Below, in pieces: positions 1 to 12,700 of a stretch of DNA of 64,000 bases (positions are counted from its first letter, which is position 1; the number at the start of each line of letters is the position of its first letter). A program made the translations under genes and the position numbers. Under the pieces are notes generated by a model. That model made no database searches, was not told the origin of the DNA, and worked only from the letters and a program-made list of their open reading frames with translations. Source of the stretch: Rhizophlyctis rosea (taxonomy: Eukaryota; Chytridiomycota; Chytridiomycetes; Rhizophlyctidales; Rhizophlyctidaceae); assembly GCA_027596075.1 (NCBI GenBank), contig JADGJC010000216.1:1-64000 (forward strand). Direction: 5' to 3'.

Positions 1-921
1 GGAAATCTGTTCCCACCAAAGCATCCCACCCGTCTACTGCTGCAAGTTCAACGACGATCTTCCCAACGTATTCCCCGCCGATAGACACCCCAACCTCTGT
101 CCATGCCGAGATAGTCCCTTTGCTACCACGCATGGCTAAGCCAGCTGTCCCCGGTTTCGCATATCTTGTTGACACCACTTTTAAAGACAACAAGGAATGA
201 GGAAAGTGCAGAAGCCAATTGACTATATAAAGTTCACACCGGCGGCGGTACTTTAAGGCGTATGTGATGTGATCGTATCGGCGCTCCTTCGAGCATCATA
301 TGGCAATCAAGTTGCATCCACTTAAATCTGAATACCTCTACGACCGTCTAAAGTCCGAAGGCCAGGCTTGCCACACAGTCAGAATTAGACGACAACAGAA
401 AAATGTGCCTGTAAATATTCAAGATAGCTGCTTTCAACTTGACGGTCTTCACAGCTGACTGATGTGAACATCGGCGGTGAAGGACTCCCGAAAAGATGAG
501 AAAAGCAAATGGTCCCGCACAATTCAGTACAACTGTATCTAGACTTGGAAGTCTTCACAGTGATGGTGCATCAGCTATTGCCAACATGCTGAATCTGCTC
601 TGACGGATGCCAAAAGCATGTGTGATGCCTGCACTTCCAGTCAAATTATGTGGGAACTGCAAAAAAGCACGATGCTATGTCGATAAGCTCTATCGTTTGC
701 AAATGAGATGGATGATGTGGGTGCGGCAAATACACTACACCTTCAGGGCTAAACAACTACCTTTGGAGTTTGCAAAGGACAGACGGAGAGGCAGCAAAGG
801 TGCCAACAATTAGGATGCAAGTGGTCAAAAAAGGGATTAGAAGAAATTGGATGATACATCTCAGATGGACTTCAAGTGACATAGTCGTTCAAGAATTCTG
901 TGATAATATCAGATAGGTCTG

Positions 922-986
922 GATAACCAGAATGAGTGCAGCCCAACCTCGAAGCCTGTTGCCTTGGCCACGTCGTATCCTCAGCG
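922..986 (-). repeat. degenerate copy of tRNA-like (SINE-like) repeat, copy 1
   Basis: The segment aligns with 2571-2640. Both share a block reading ccagaatgag-t/c-gca-a/g-ccca, followed about 20-25 bases later by ttggcc and a gtcg motif. In copy 1 the region matching the tRNA T-arm of copy 2 has decayed, so no B box survives here. Similarity was judged by eye over about 65 bases with gaps. Confidence 0.4.
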
Positions 987-2570
987 TTGATAAACTCGGA
1001 CCCTCATCCGACTAGAAATCAAATCGATTCTGTCGTCAGTATTCGCATGATAGTATGTACCTGCCCTCCATGTTGATGGGGGTGACCGAGTCAGACCACC
1101 ATCCCGTTCGGCTCCCTTTTTGTCGATTGTTGGTCCCTACAAAGTAGCTGGCATGTCCGCTGCAGTGGACCTATGTGAGACCATTGGCTGTTCAACGATC
1201 AACAATACGGCTCAGAGCTCACTCCGTTATCACAGGGTGCCCAGCACCAGCTTTGGCCCATTTCATTCGCAAAAAGACGAAGTAGGATGCTTCATGTTGT
1301 TAAGCTAATGCAAGGTTTAAGCATCCCACTTCGAACCCCATTAAGCCAGTAAGGGTCCAGTATGCTTTCGCTATATCCAGTCATAGTTCAGTGATAAGCT
1401 TATCGCACACACTCTCGGCGTCGGAGGGTGCATGACCACTTGGAAGTGGTGGGGCCGAGGGCCCCTTATAGTATGTCTCTCCAGACATGTCGATTCATGG
1501 ACTTGAGAAAAACCACGACGCCTAGTGGGAGTGATGGACGCAGCCATCAATTGCAAGGAACACCTGGAAAGCATTCATCTGCGCTCATAGTGCGCGTGGT
1601 CCGCGTTCTCGCACATCAAAAGCTTTCTGTTACTCTTTGCTCCCCTCTTCATTTCCTTCCACCGTCGCCTAATATCAACCTACGCTACCTTATCACAAAA
1701 TCAGTCACTTTGTCATGCGGGCACCAAATGAAAGTGCTTCGTCAAGTGACCATGCTGCTGTGAAGGCATTGAGACCGTATGCTCAGCTGATCACCATCTG
1801 GATGTTCTTGACGCGTATCAGGAAGCAGTCGCAATTGCGTTAGCAATGTTGGGCTTGTCATACATGATTGTTGTACGTATTGTGAGGTGGACCATGAGCT
1901 TACCTGAATTGGCACATCAGATGAAGGGATCCACCTCATCTGAAATGTTGAGACGCAGATGGCACCTTTTGTTTTGGCGTTAGGTGCGCTAAAATGGGAA
2001 ATGTCTCGCATCGGAGCGGAGCCCACACCCCTTCCATATCAACATCAACAGAGGGCACAAACTTGCTCTGCCACTTTGGATCTGCAGAGTTGATATATCA
2101 GGAGATATGCGGCAAGTACATCCGTGCATCGTTGACAAAAATGGTGATGCCGGGGACTTTTCTCTTAGTGAATGTTTGGTGAGATGTCAATCGCAATGGG
2201 CAATGCTGCCTATAACTACACCAGGGATCCCCTTGATTTACGGTCCATAAATGGGATCTGATAATCTCGCGAAAGTGAGCAACTTTCGTGAGGCTTATGC
2301 AATTTGCATGCGGACCCCAACATCCGGATCTCTGTGGATGCGACTTGGAGGGTAGTAGTCAAATGTTGCTGTGGTGCAATACGTCAGTTCGGTATGTGGA
2401 AGGCAAACGCTTATGCAGCGACACTCTCAGTCAGAAGATGCAGCCAGCCATTTATATATGTTCAGAGGACGGTAAAAGGGATCGACGAAGGGAGAGGCAA
2501 ATCGAAACACTTCTGAGCTGAGGATCTCATGATGACGACAATGTTTCGCAGTATGTGGTACGTTAAGCAT

Positions 2571-2672
2571 AAAAGACCAGAATGAGCGCAACCCAAAATG
2601 CCCAATCATTGCCCTTGGCCGGAGTCGAACCCGCATCTCTTCTCAAATGCACCAACCAGGGACGCAGGCCAG
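2571..2672 (-). repeat. tRNA-like (SINE-like) repeat, copy 2, with B box
   Basis: On the minus strand, positions 2631-2621 read ggttcgactcc, a perfect match to the Pol III B-box consensus GGTTCGANTCC. It sits in a T-arm-like hairpin with one mismatch. A D-loop-like ggttggtgc lies just upstream on that strand at about 2648-2656. The spacing between them is too short for a normal anticodon arm, and no acceptor stem partner for the 3' flank (caagggc) was found. This is therefore a tRNA-derived repeat or tRNA relic and not a working tRNA gene. Confidence 0.4.
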
Positions 2673-3700
2673 ATGACAGTCCACCTTCAAGAGGGGTGTC
2701 CCTTCTCCACTAATCAAGAGTCGGGTTGCTCGGTCAACCGACAGGCCACCACAATGGGCTGGCGTAAACAGACCCGAAGGTCCCAAATTGGTAAGGATAG
2801 CCCGGCACAACCGTCTCTCAAGAAGGATGGAAAGCATCTGACCGGCTCCATAGGGGGGATTGGTACGAAAACTCGCGTGGTGTTTTGACGATGGAGGGAA
2901 TGTGAGGTGCCTGCCAGCCGGCAGGTCTCACGAGAGCGGCATGCTGCTCCTTGCCTCCGTCGCGCGAGAATTGACCGGTATCCAGTGTCCCATGGGCGTA
3001 TGATATCGTGCGAAGAAGTGTGTTACCAGTTACACTACAAGAGCTTGTTATGTATAGATGAGAATGGGGATGAGAAAAGAGGTACATGTGGATCATGTGG
3101 ACGAAGAATGTTGGAAGGGAAAGGAGAACTGCCCTTTTTATCTTTGCTTGGGCGCTGAAGGGGATGCAATGTGGCTGGGAGCGCATCAGCGTGACACGTT
3201 TGGACACGTGATGGCAAAATCGGCTTGATTGGGCTCGATTCAGAAGCAGCGAATGTCTGAAGGCTCGGACTCGCCATCTCGCTGAAAGAGATCAATCATT
3301 ACCGGAAAAAGGAAAAATAAGGTTGGGAGTCCTTACCACTCCCTAAACTAAACTGGACTTTCCTGATCTTACTGATCTTGAATCTTGATCTACACATTCC
3401 CACGCGACATATCAACAAAGGTATATCCAGCATGTAGGAAATTGTATCAGATAAGACCCTCATCCAGCACTGTAGGAGGCAACACCAGCTACGATATATT
3501 CACACTTTGCTAGACTTGGGAAGGCACAAGTGAATTGACGTGGGACGTGAACAAAAATCCAGTAAACAACTTCGCCGTCGTTCGGACATGCTGCCATACA
3601 AGCTTCTGTGACACCTCTAGAATAGTTGCCATACCAATCTGATTGCCGACCCTGATTATTCTTCATTCAACACTCAGACTCGCAAACACCAAATACAACA

Positions 3701-4030
3701 ATGACGCATTACCGCCCAGGAGCACGACAGCGCCGGCAGCAGGCACGCAAACGCGAAAAAGATGCCGAAGCACGAGAGGCCGCCGCAACAGCTGCTGTCG
3801 AATCACTGCGCTTGTCGGAAAGATGGCTCCTGGAGGAAGGACGCCACAATAGGATGTGGGGGGACTGGCAACGATGGGCGTACCGTCAGGGGACTGCAGT
3901 GACATTGATTGCGTTGTGGGGGGTCAGCTGCTTCTTGGCATTCTTCGACATTGCCCCGGTCCAGTTTGTAACCATCGTCATTGTGAGCGCCCTCATCCTG
4001 CTGTTCCATTTCCTCTATCTAGTTGTATGA
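3701..4030 (+). CDS. small membrane protein, unrecognised (109 aa)
   Basis: I do not recognise the family. The ATG sits in an A-rich leader (tacaacaATGACG), a plausible fungal start context. Residues 1-45 are strongly charged, Arg/Gln/Glu/Ala-rich and probably helical (HYRPGARQRRQQARKREK). Two hydrophobic segments follow, at about 64-83 (AVTLIALWGVSCFLAFF) and 88-108 (FVTIVIVSALILLFHFLYLVV without its last residue), so the protein probably spans a membrane twice with the basic end in the cytosol. The C-terminus ends directly after the second segment. The layout resembles the 54-aa protein at 14103-14267: same strand, a similar MT-x-x-R start, a basic head and a hydrophobic tail. A single-exon model without homologues remains only moderately supported. 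Confidence 0.5.
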   Translation: MTHYRPGARQRRQQARKREKDAEAREAAATAAVESLRLSERWLLEEGRHNRMWGDWQRWAYRQGTAVTLIALWGVSCFLAFFDIAPVQFVTIVIVSALILLFHFLYLVV

Positions 4031-5830
4031 AGTATTGGAAGGCTTTCTGTAAATATGCTGCAATAAATGTCATTTCGCAAAGTGAATTCAGTCAATTCGC
4101 CGAAAACGAATCGCCTCCGGGACATCCATAGATCTCGAAAGCCATTTGAAATATTCTTCATGGATTAAGCGTTGCTGCGGCTGCACGCGACGATACTACC
4201 CACTTCCTCTAAGCTGTTGAGATGCATCCACCCAAAATCAACTCGCGGTGAATTGGGAACCCGCCAATAAACATGGAATTGGAATGCCCTCCAAAATCAT
4301 GTACAGCATTTTTACGTGATGTGCCTGAAAAAGAAACTTGCCGGAATTACACTGTTTCAATGAAGGTCATGAATGTTACATTGAGCATAACGCTGATGGC
4401 ACTGGAGTTCCTGCCAGTGTTTACAGGTGACAACTTCTTTCTGATAACAATAGACAAAGGAAGGTGGCAATAGAGAAGGCGAGGCGTTCAAACACATTAC
4501 TATTTGTTGCTCTGAATCCTAGCGGGAACCGAGATGCTGACCGGTAAGATTGAGCAGGCATCATTCAATAGTGAGCGACCTAGAAGAAAGCACATCCTCT
4601 CAGGCCTCTTGTCGAAGAGAATGGTCATGCTCCAGCACCGCTTTTTCACGCGCTTGAAGTCAACTTCTGACCACCTCCCTTCCCGGTTGTTGCCCACGCT
4701 GCGATGAAATCCCTTATACTTCGTTGGAAAAATTTTCTTTTCACAAACTATACCAAACTTCATGAACATCTCTCACTTGTGAAGTTCCGAAGATGACTTA
4801 CATAGCCATTCAATGAGAGATCCATGGCTACACTTCGGTGCCGACGACAGATTCTTCTACCGTACATTTGAGCTTTTGGCGTCCTTGCCAGGGAACTTCG
4901 AATAGTGTTGTAATCGACATTTTGTTTTCACCTTTACTGGCCACACACAAAGCTGAGTCACAACCTTCCAACTGTATGACTCTATGGACGTGTGTATAGT
5001 GTACAACCTAACGATGTGTAGATGCCTTTTGAAGAGATAATGCTACGGGTATGACAAGTCGCACCAATTAAAGCGCTTCCCCTTTTTGAAGTTTTTTGAT
5101 GATTCAGACGATCCAACTTTGCAAACGTAACGTTTGAGTTGTCTGGTTGACCGCGGAGCCTATGGTTGCATGAGGCTGTGACCGCATCCGCTCGGATCAT
5201 GCACGCAGAGATGTTCCATCACGTAGGCCCTATGATACTAGATCTTGGTCAGTGTTCCATCACTCTTTTTCTTCACGCAGCACGATACCCTACTCAGCAT
5301 TATTCAATGTCCTGGCGATACGCACGTCCTTCGTCCTTCCAACATGTCTCCACCTGTCCATATCAATAAAACCCCATTTGAGCTGATGCTCGATCCCGCA
5401 AATCGTAAAACCAAGCTGTAAATCATGAACTATGCTCATTAGCTGCCATTGGTGGTCCGGTTCTCATAGCGCCCGTAGATCCGAAACGCGAGATTGTTGA
5501 ATACTTCTTACTGCTGCGAGGCAGACATCCCCGCACGCCCGCATCTCAAGTATTCTTTGCGCTTTATTTTCTTTGCCATCGTCCCATGCCCGTCTATTCA
5601 TTCTGCTTGATGTTATTGAGGAAAGGAAATGGGCTGACCCACTCTCAAAAGTCATTGATGTTTTCGGTCAGTTGCGTTGGAGGTATGAGCATGGACGTGT
5701 GTCTAGGCGCCGCCCACGTTTAATTTTCGGTGACCCATGGTTTTTGCGCGAGGATCAAGGACTGTATAAGAAGAGAAGACTCAGTAAAAAAGCTTTCAAC
5801 TGTTGTTGCGGCAACGGAAGTCAGATACTC

Positions 5831-6002
5831 AATAGGGGCCCTCAAACCTGGTTCAGCAAGTTGCGGTTGCAGGTTGCCGGACACTTTTGATTGGTTGCTT
5901 GACACGCGTCCGGCACCCGTTTCGATTCACTTTGTGCTTATGGTCAATTTTCACCGGCAACCAGCACCCAGCAAGTGCAGTCCAGGTTTGAGGACCCCTA
6001 AT
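5831..6002. mobile_element. MITE-like element with imperfect terminal inverted repeats
   Basis: The left arm (about 5834-5890, starting aggggccctcaaacctgg) is the reverse complement of the right arm (about 5945-6000, ending ccaggtttgaggacccct). Both arms carry a further matching block around caggttgccgg / ccggcaacc. The arms are about 55-60 bases and imperfect, around a spacer of roughly 55 bases. The total is about 170 bases with no ORF of its own. A 3-base direct repeat, aat, flanks it on both sides and would fit a 3-bp target-site duplication. Size and layout fit a non-autonomous DNA transposon. The transposase family is unknown. Confidence 0.5.
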
Positions 6003-6881
6003 CACTGCCCAAGATTGTCGTTTGTAAAAGATGACCGTATTCAGTGATCTGGGGCCGCAGACTTGTTGATACCTTCCAGGCTCTTTCCAACTTTTCAATG
6101 TGGTCGAACTTGCAGAATTGTTATTGAACAGAGCGCAATGCACTCCTCGGAAACTGGACTGAGACTGCGTCGCCGGCATTGCAACGCTCGCTATCTCACG
6201 CATTCTGCTGTACGTTAACCACATGAGCGTTCCGTCGATTAACATAAGAAATTCCCATCCTTTTTGCTACATCAAAGTCGGCGGATCTCCCTCAACAATG
6301 CCATCCTATCCGTCGCAATTGATAATTGACCTTTGCTCTTGAGCGGTAACACGATGGACATTTTGAATTGGGTCATTCGTAATAGCCGACTCGTCGTCCA
6401 GGAGCGTCTGGTCTTGGAACACTCCGGATATCTCGTACGTGGACGCCGTATTTTTCATCTTTTGTTGCCAGATTCAAAATTCAAGGACAAACTACATCCT
6501 TGCTTTCCTTGGTTGCAGCTTAATATATGAACTCCCTGTGCTGGAGCACTCACAAAGTGATGAAGTTTCTCATTGCCCTCAGATGTTTTTGACTCAATCT
6601 TTCTTTTCCTCCGGCTGATCTTTATCTGAACTCTCAACTTAACATGCTTGGATTGTGAAACGAATCAATTTCCTTATCTTCAAATGGACTTATCTATTGA
6701 CCAAGTACACAAGCTTCACCCGCCTTCTCCAAACAGACTGCTCTAACGCTCGTTCTCGTTCTCTCTCGCTTTGTCTCCTCACCTCTACCTTGACGAACAG
6801 CATTCTATCCAACAATCTCAAAGCCAACACGAGCGCTCACGATCAGAACACCCGAGACGACTCAACATATACCGATCGGAT

Positions 6882-7046
6882 ATGTATTGGGTTCGCACGG
6901 CAATACGCTCTGGCCACATTTTTTGGTGCCTGTTGTTTTGCATGCCACTAGCATTGTGTTGCATCTTTCACTTATTTGTGGTAGACGTGGAACCTACATA
7001 CGACATCCCATGCTCCATGTGTCCTTCGCGACGTAAAGAACTCTGA
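6882..7046 (+). CDS. possible small single-pass membrane protein (54 aa)
   Basis: This is a weak candidate. An ATG follows a C-rich leader (about 6715-6880). The peptide has a short basic head (MYWVRTAIRSGH), a hydrophobic Cys-rich stretch at about residues 13-34 (IFWCLLFCMPLALCCIFHLF) and a tail with CSMCPSRRK. The frame stays open upstream to at least 6771, so the start is uncertain. No family is recognised and a chance ORF is quite possible. I list it because two other small + strand ORFs of this region share the basic-head, hydrophobic-segment layout. Confidence 0.22.
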   Translation: MYWVRTAIRSGHIFWCLLFCMPLALCCIFHLFVVDVEPTYDIPCSMCPSRRKEL

Positions 7047-8961
7047 ATGGATAAAATTGTTATTCCCCTGCGCTGCTTGCTTCTAGTGCTCATCAACCAT
7101 ATCCACTTCCAAGTGGCGACTTCCCTTCTTGACTTGGAACATGTCCAGTCGGAACTGTCGAGTTGGAACTTAGTTACTGACTGATTTACACCGTGAAGCT
7201 ACGGCTGGCAACTCAGGCAGTGAACATGGAACAACACCGTATTCAAGTATTCAGGAAGTGGAGGGGAGAGAGGGAACAGCATAATGTGCGCCGTACAACT
7301 GCCACGAGTTCGGTGCGTCGGGCTTTGGAGGCCACCAAGCGTTGTTGCACTGCCTGATGTGGGTAGCGAAAGGGAACTTATAGCCGGGATTGTAAAGCCC
7401 ATCCCGGCTGATCCCATCATTTAAGCTGGGGGATGCGGGTCACGCCCACGCAATCAAATGTCAAACAACTCAGTGATCATTCACAACTTTAGGAAGACGT
7501 ATAAACGATTCCGAAATATTGGAGAGATTTGCAAGCAAGACCGAAACTCTCACTATCGCATACACACACAATGATTTTCTTTTGTTTTGCAAGGAAACCT
7601 ATTCTCAAAATTGGCCCAACAGCTTCAAGCTATTGGTATGCGTCGTGAGCTTTGCAGTCACGCCTCGTGCCATGCAACTAAACTTACTGGCTACATGGCC
7701 AAGGTAATTGTGATGATTGTGACCTGTCAAAAAAAGACTTCGACACGAATTGAGAGCAAAGAACCGTTTCCCATCTCGGTCTCTGATTCGAGATACAACA
7801 TTGAGCGGTGAAAGTCATGCCGAGGACCCGTCTAACTCAAAGTAGACACTTGCCATCGTTTCGTTCTGGCAACGGATCTAAAGACAAGTCGAAGGTTCAC
7901 CACTTTAATGATGAATGACGTTTCAGCCTGAGTTCTACCCGGGCAGGGATGTCTGCCATGGAGCAACATAAGCTTAGGTCGAAGCCATTCCACTGCTCAG
8001 CTCTCCCTTGCATGTGGAATCTGTTGAAATGGTCACTAGGGGCTCAAATATGAATCAGTTGCACTCTTTCCAGATCTCATACCTCAATGGCAGATGGCGG
8101 TAAGCATTGTACTTCTGTGGACCGTTATCTGCACAATTGATCTGGGAGCCGTAGAGTGCATCGCGAAGTCTGTTTGATGCACAGTCGGTCTTGCACGTGC
8201 AAGTAGCGGCGTGGGTGCGGCATGTCCCAACTGCTCATCAAAAACGCAAGCCTGCCAAGTCTGCCATCTGAGTTATGAATTGAGCCATCAAGAAATTTCT
8301 ACCATGTACGTGCTTTTGGATCTTTTTATACCACGGCCAACCTCTATCCAACTTGCAGTCTCCTTTTTCTCTACCATCAATGGGAGATTCAAGTGCGGTG
8401 CAACCGACGACAAAGTGGCAAGAACATATCATTCAGGCGACATCAATGCTTGTACGGAAGCGTATTGTCAAATGCGTCTACGTCTGCACCGTGCTTTTGA
8501 AAGCCTTGATTCATCAATCTGAAAATTCGGTGTACCGGCGAAGGTTGTGACCAGGATGTCTGAAATTCAATACGTTATCGCTGTGGTGGTGCGTGGGGTT
8601 GCTCAATGTTCAACTACCTTCCCGGAGGTGAGCATCGTATGTCTGCAGGCGCAATCGTTCTTTTTGCTTGGCGTGGGTGTCGTGCGGAATCGCAGCGACT
8701 CTGATGGACATCGACTTGCAGTCAAACAATACCCTGGCCTGATGAGAGCTTCTTAAGCCCAGCTAGAAGAGAGCGTCTCAAATTTGGTCTCCAGCCTGCG
8801 ATGAAAATCATGTTGCCCCACCGGAGTTGCGAACATACTCAATATAGCTCAAGCAGCCAACGTTGTACAGCATCTAAGTCAAAATATGTATGTTTTATTA
8901 CAAATGGTAGGGTATACGTTTAATATGAATACTATAGGCCTACACTAAAGCATTTGAACAC

Positions 8962-9783
8962 CTAATGTATTCTTCTGATGATCTCTGGCACACCATATTG
9001 CTGCAATAACGCACTAATTGCGGGCGTGAAGACCAACTGCCCATCCTCACCATCCTTCGGTTTCCCAACCATTCGCAGCCCCCGCCTCGGCCACCCAAAT
9101 GTCTGTAAGAGCAATGTAGCTAAAGCATCATCCCCAACCCAGCAGGCCTCCGCTACAATAATAGAATACGTCCAGAAATTGGCTATCTGCAGATTCGTGG
9201 TTGTCGCTTGGATGGCCTGAGCTAAGCTTCGAACTACCGCAACCCGCCTAGCCCCAAATGCCTTCAACTCGTCTATACTAGGATAGTTGTCTGGTGAAGT
9301 CAGACTGACAGGCTCCATCCCATTTGCCATGATCTCAATCCACCTCTGCGACATTTCCGCATAGAAGACGCCCTCCCTCATCGCCCTGTAGACGGACTGA
9401 TGACGGTCACCGGTATCAAGAGAAGGTAACCCCGCCCGAGCGGTGGCAAACAGGCTCCACCACAATCCTAGTGCCCTGGGACCACCGGCGTTGATGGCGT
9501 ATTGGACGATCTGGGTGTGCAGAGGTATTGACGCGGATGTAAACAAATCGGTGCCGAGGCAGAATAGTAGTCCGGATTGGGGAGTAAAATGGAGGTGGAT
9601 GAGGTGATAGGCGGCGTTGGGGGCGAGATTTTGGAATTGGAGAGCGCGACAGGCTCGTCGGAGACGAGACAATTCGGCTGGCTGGAGATGACGAGCAACT
9701 TGGTGGAAAACGTCGGCGGGGAGTGAAAGGAGAGTGGCGGGATTTGACAACATTGCTAGTGCAGGGTTTGTTGGACTCGACAT
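8962..9783 (-). CDS. F-box domain protein (273 aa)
   Basis: This is probably a substrate adaptor of an SCF ubiquitin ligase. An F-box-like segment covers about residues 17-60 (LLSLPADVFHQVARHLQP, then ELSRLRRACRALQ), with the usual leucine-proline start, the alternating hydrophobics that bind Skp1, and an R-x-x-C-R-A-L second helix. The rest is helical and shows no WD, LRR or kelch repeat, so the substrate cannot be guessed. The open frame extends upstream to 9864, but the first ATG is at 9783 (cctacaATGTCG) and was chosen. The gene has a single exon. The coding strand is C-rich at the 5' end and G-rich at the 3' end, like other genes here. It is the first of four F-box-type loci on this strand between 9 and 23.6 kb. 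Confidence 0.72.
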   Translation of the reverse strand: MSSPTNPALAMLSNPATLLSLPADVFHQVARHLQPAELSRLRRACRALQFQNLAPNAAYHLIHLHFTPQSGLLFCLGTDLFTSASIPLHTQIVQYAINAGGPRALGLWWSLFATARAGLPSLDTGDRHQSVYRAMREGVFYAEMSQRWIEIMANGMEPVSLTSPDNYPSIDELKAFGARRVAVVRSLAQAIQATTTNLQIANFWTYSIIVAEACWVGDDALATLLLQTFGWPRRGLRMVGKPKDGEDGQLVFTPAISALLQQYGVPEIIRRIH

Positions 9784-12700
9784 TGTAGGTGTTTTTGGAA
9801 GATTAAGTTTGTTAGTGGGCGATGTTGTATGTTTGGGTTGCTTCGATATTGCTGGAGGGGGCAAGCTGACTGAGCCGCTTTTATGAGGTTTTGGGTGCTT
9901 GTGAGTAGGTAGGTCTTAGACCGGGCCTCCTGCCCAGCACGCCACTCGGGAACGCTTGGGAACACAAAGACACAAGATACAAGATAAATCAAGATAGCTG
10001 GCCGCTAAAAAACTGCTAAGCTGAGGATGCAGGGTGCTTTCGTTGGGTCTGTTCAACTGTTCGCGATCCCCGGTAACCGTCAAATCTTTCCGGAATTTTG
10101 ACACGAACCCCAAATTCCGTTTCTCTGTTTCTTCTATTTCTGGACCGTCATTATCAATAGTGGCAAAAAACTGGCCTCAATACCCATGTTAAGATGGTTG
10201 GCAGTCAAACGGGTGGAGCCGCGCTGTCTACTGCGAGTTTTGGACGAATGCCACCATCAATTTTGAGATCCTAATAGGTAGGGTAAATGGCTTCGAATCT
10301 TCCATTTCACAAGATCCCTTGAACGACCCACACCCACAGTCTGATCAATGTCCATCTAGTATCTCATTAACCCCAATTTGGCAATTCCATTTATGATCCT
10401 ATCAATCAGTGATTCGATCAATGAACCTCCCAACGCAGGATGAGCCAGAGAGCAATCATATGATGGACAGGTCGAGAGCACATTGTTGCTTAACCGCTGG
10501 TGGGCAGAATAGATGACATAGCCTGTCTATGTCGCGTGTTATGATCTTGCTGTGTTGTTAGCAACATTCGTTTGCGTATATGAACACCATCTCGACCAGC
10601 CGCTGTCAACTTATTTCAGCTATCAATGAAATCTTGTGAGCGCTGTCACATAAGGTGGCATGAAGGATCCGCTTTGATTGCACATCCTCAGTGTACATGG
10701 CTGGCGCATTCTATACAGGAACTTTCCCTTTTGGAGCAAAAAAGCTGGCACCATGGGGCAAGGGCTTTAGCGGTTGGGGCGTCGCATGTTCCCCAGCTCA
10801 AAACCCAAAGCAAAGAGTCCAAAGGCCAGTAAAAAGCGTTTGGGGGGTCGCATGTTCCCCAGCTTCAAAACCCAAAGCAAAGAGTCCAAAGGCCAGTAAA
10901 AAGCGTTTGGGGCGTCGCATGTTCCCCAGCTTCAAAACCCAAAGCAAAGAGTCTAAAGGCCAGTAAAAAGACTTCCGAAAGCCATACTGTTTGAGTGTCG
11001 GACATCAATGTTGTTTGATCATTCTTATCCTTTTGATGCAATCGAATCCAGTACTACAGAGCTTTACGCTTCCAGCACTGAGACGAAATTTGAGTAGAAA
11101 CTTGCTTTGCTGGTGGATGAGCAGCGAGTTGTTCATCCGTGAGGTGTGCTAAGCCCGTGACAATACCAGTGATCCGTCTTTTTGCATCAATCACACTCAC
11201 ATCAAGCTTCATCACACCACGAACACATGACCACACCGCAGCAAAAGCTGTATCACCTTCAATCATGCTGCATCAACGGCGAATGTATCGTCTTTTCATT
11301 TCATGAGATCGCAATGTGCATTTTTTTCAAATGCCACATGAGCAAAAATGGAAGGGTGCCGCGGATGGTCCAAAGATTATTGATGTGATTGAAACATCAT
11401 TGGTGTCGGCAGCAACCGCTCAGTCTTGAGCTGACTTTGCTTGAGTCCGTAAGAACGAGTACATGGACAATCATCAGGTAGACTGCGTTTTTCCAAAGCG
11501 GTAGCAACCACACCGTCCGAGGCACAGCATGAACAGATGTTCAGCCCTGACATCAATTGAGCGCCTGTTAATCATTTGCTTGTCACGCGGGTCCTTCATT
11601 TTCAATCATTCGATGCGGTGGCATTGTCGGTGACCCAGTCGTATGAAAGCATGTAGATCATGTCGTATGGGCAGGTACTCAGCATTGATGAGTATGGGTT
11701 CAAGGCATCGACTCTTTGCCAATGCTGGAATCATCATCATGATATGCGGCTTTGGTTTTGACTCTTTTCACAGAAAAGATGAATACAGTGGGTGTTGGTG
11801 TAGCGGATGTTGTCATTGACAGGACTTTCGTCAACATTGAATAAGCAGTCCGGATGATGGCCAAAGGGCACACAGATTGATATGGTCCTTGGGAATATAC
11901 ACCAGCTCAACTATGTACACAAGGTTGATTGTTTGGCTGTAGGTCACTGCTCTCCTTTATATGGGTTGCTTCAGACTGATCTGACTAGGTCATCGCCAAG
12001 GTGTCGCAAACTGTCCGGTCCCTCCTCTTTGTATCTTTGTAAAGTGCACGATTGGTCCGAATCTTGATCAACACGCCCTACTTATGTCGTCCCGTCGATG
12101 TACCTCTTTGTTCCCGGCATTGATGGAGAGAAGGCGTCTCATCCCCAGGTGACCTGAATTTGCGAGGCTCATATGTCAGTAGTGCGGATTCATTTTTTGC
12201 AAATCTGGCAAGCTTCGGCCCGCCATGTCGACCGGACGGTGATGCTCAATCAAAAACGACATAATGTTTGATTCGCCTGGAGATTACCCTGATGATATCC
12301 GGTTTTTCATATATTAAACGTCAAGAAATTTTGCTCCAACTGCCTGCTTCTCTTTTTGGTCTAAGCTCTGGGATGCGTCGCTCCTACAAATCTAGGCGCC
12401 ACATCATCGACAGCCAAGATTCGCGCGGGTATGAAGTATTCCCATCTACCAAACGCTCATAGCGAAAGTAAGTCCAAGAGTGACGTACATAGAGCCTACG
12501 GCAAACGATACAGGCGTGGGTAGCTGTTTAGTGCTAGCTTTGATGGCCGTGGAAATGGACACCATGAACTCAGCTGTGCCATGAACTCAGATGGTTCACT
12601 CCATTGCTCAAAGTTGCCGTCCCATGTCTTCTTGCGGCTTTTTAAGCAATCATAATCATGAAATCTCTCGTCGCTCAATGTCACCCTCTCAAAATCTGCG

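Larger units (their letters stand above)
1..3700. other. gene-poor spacer
   Basis: No credible gene was found. The open frames present are short, overlap on both strands and show no family motif or coding signature. The stretch holds two related copies of a tRNA-like repeat (about 922-986 and 2571-2672), annotated separately. A short hairpin (accactt/aagtggt) lies near 1435-1452. Confidence 0.6.
4031..8961. other. gene-poor spacer
   Basis: The stretch holds a MITE-like inverted repeat (5831-6002) and one weak small ORF (6882-7046), both annotated separately. The remaining frames are short and overlapping, with no family motifs and no C-to-G skew signature of the kind seen in this window's clear genes. 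Confidence 0.55.

Noticed and set aside
607..813. 68-aa ORF with CGNCKKARC resembling a metal-binding motif
   Set aside because: Only one Cys pair plus a lone Cys, no domain context, and no coding signature.
2612..2690. A functional tRNA gene on the minus strand
   Set aside because: The B box is perfect, but there is no matching acceptor stem, no room for an anticodon arm and a mismatch in the T stem. Kept as a tRNA-derived repeat.
10691..10966. 91-aa + strand ORF with repeated WGVACSP segments
   Set aside because: It merely crosses the minisatellite. Units of 66 and 67 bases put each copy in a new frame, so the repeat is DNA-level and not protein-level.
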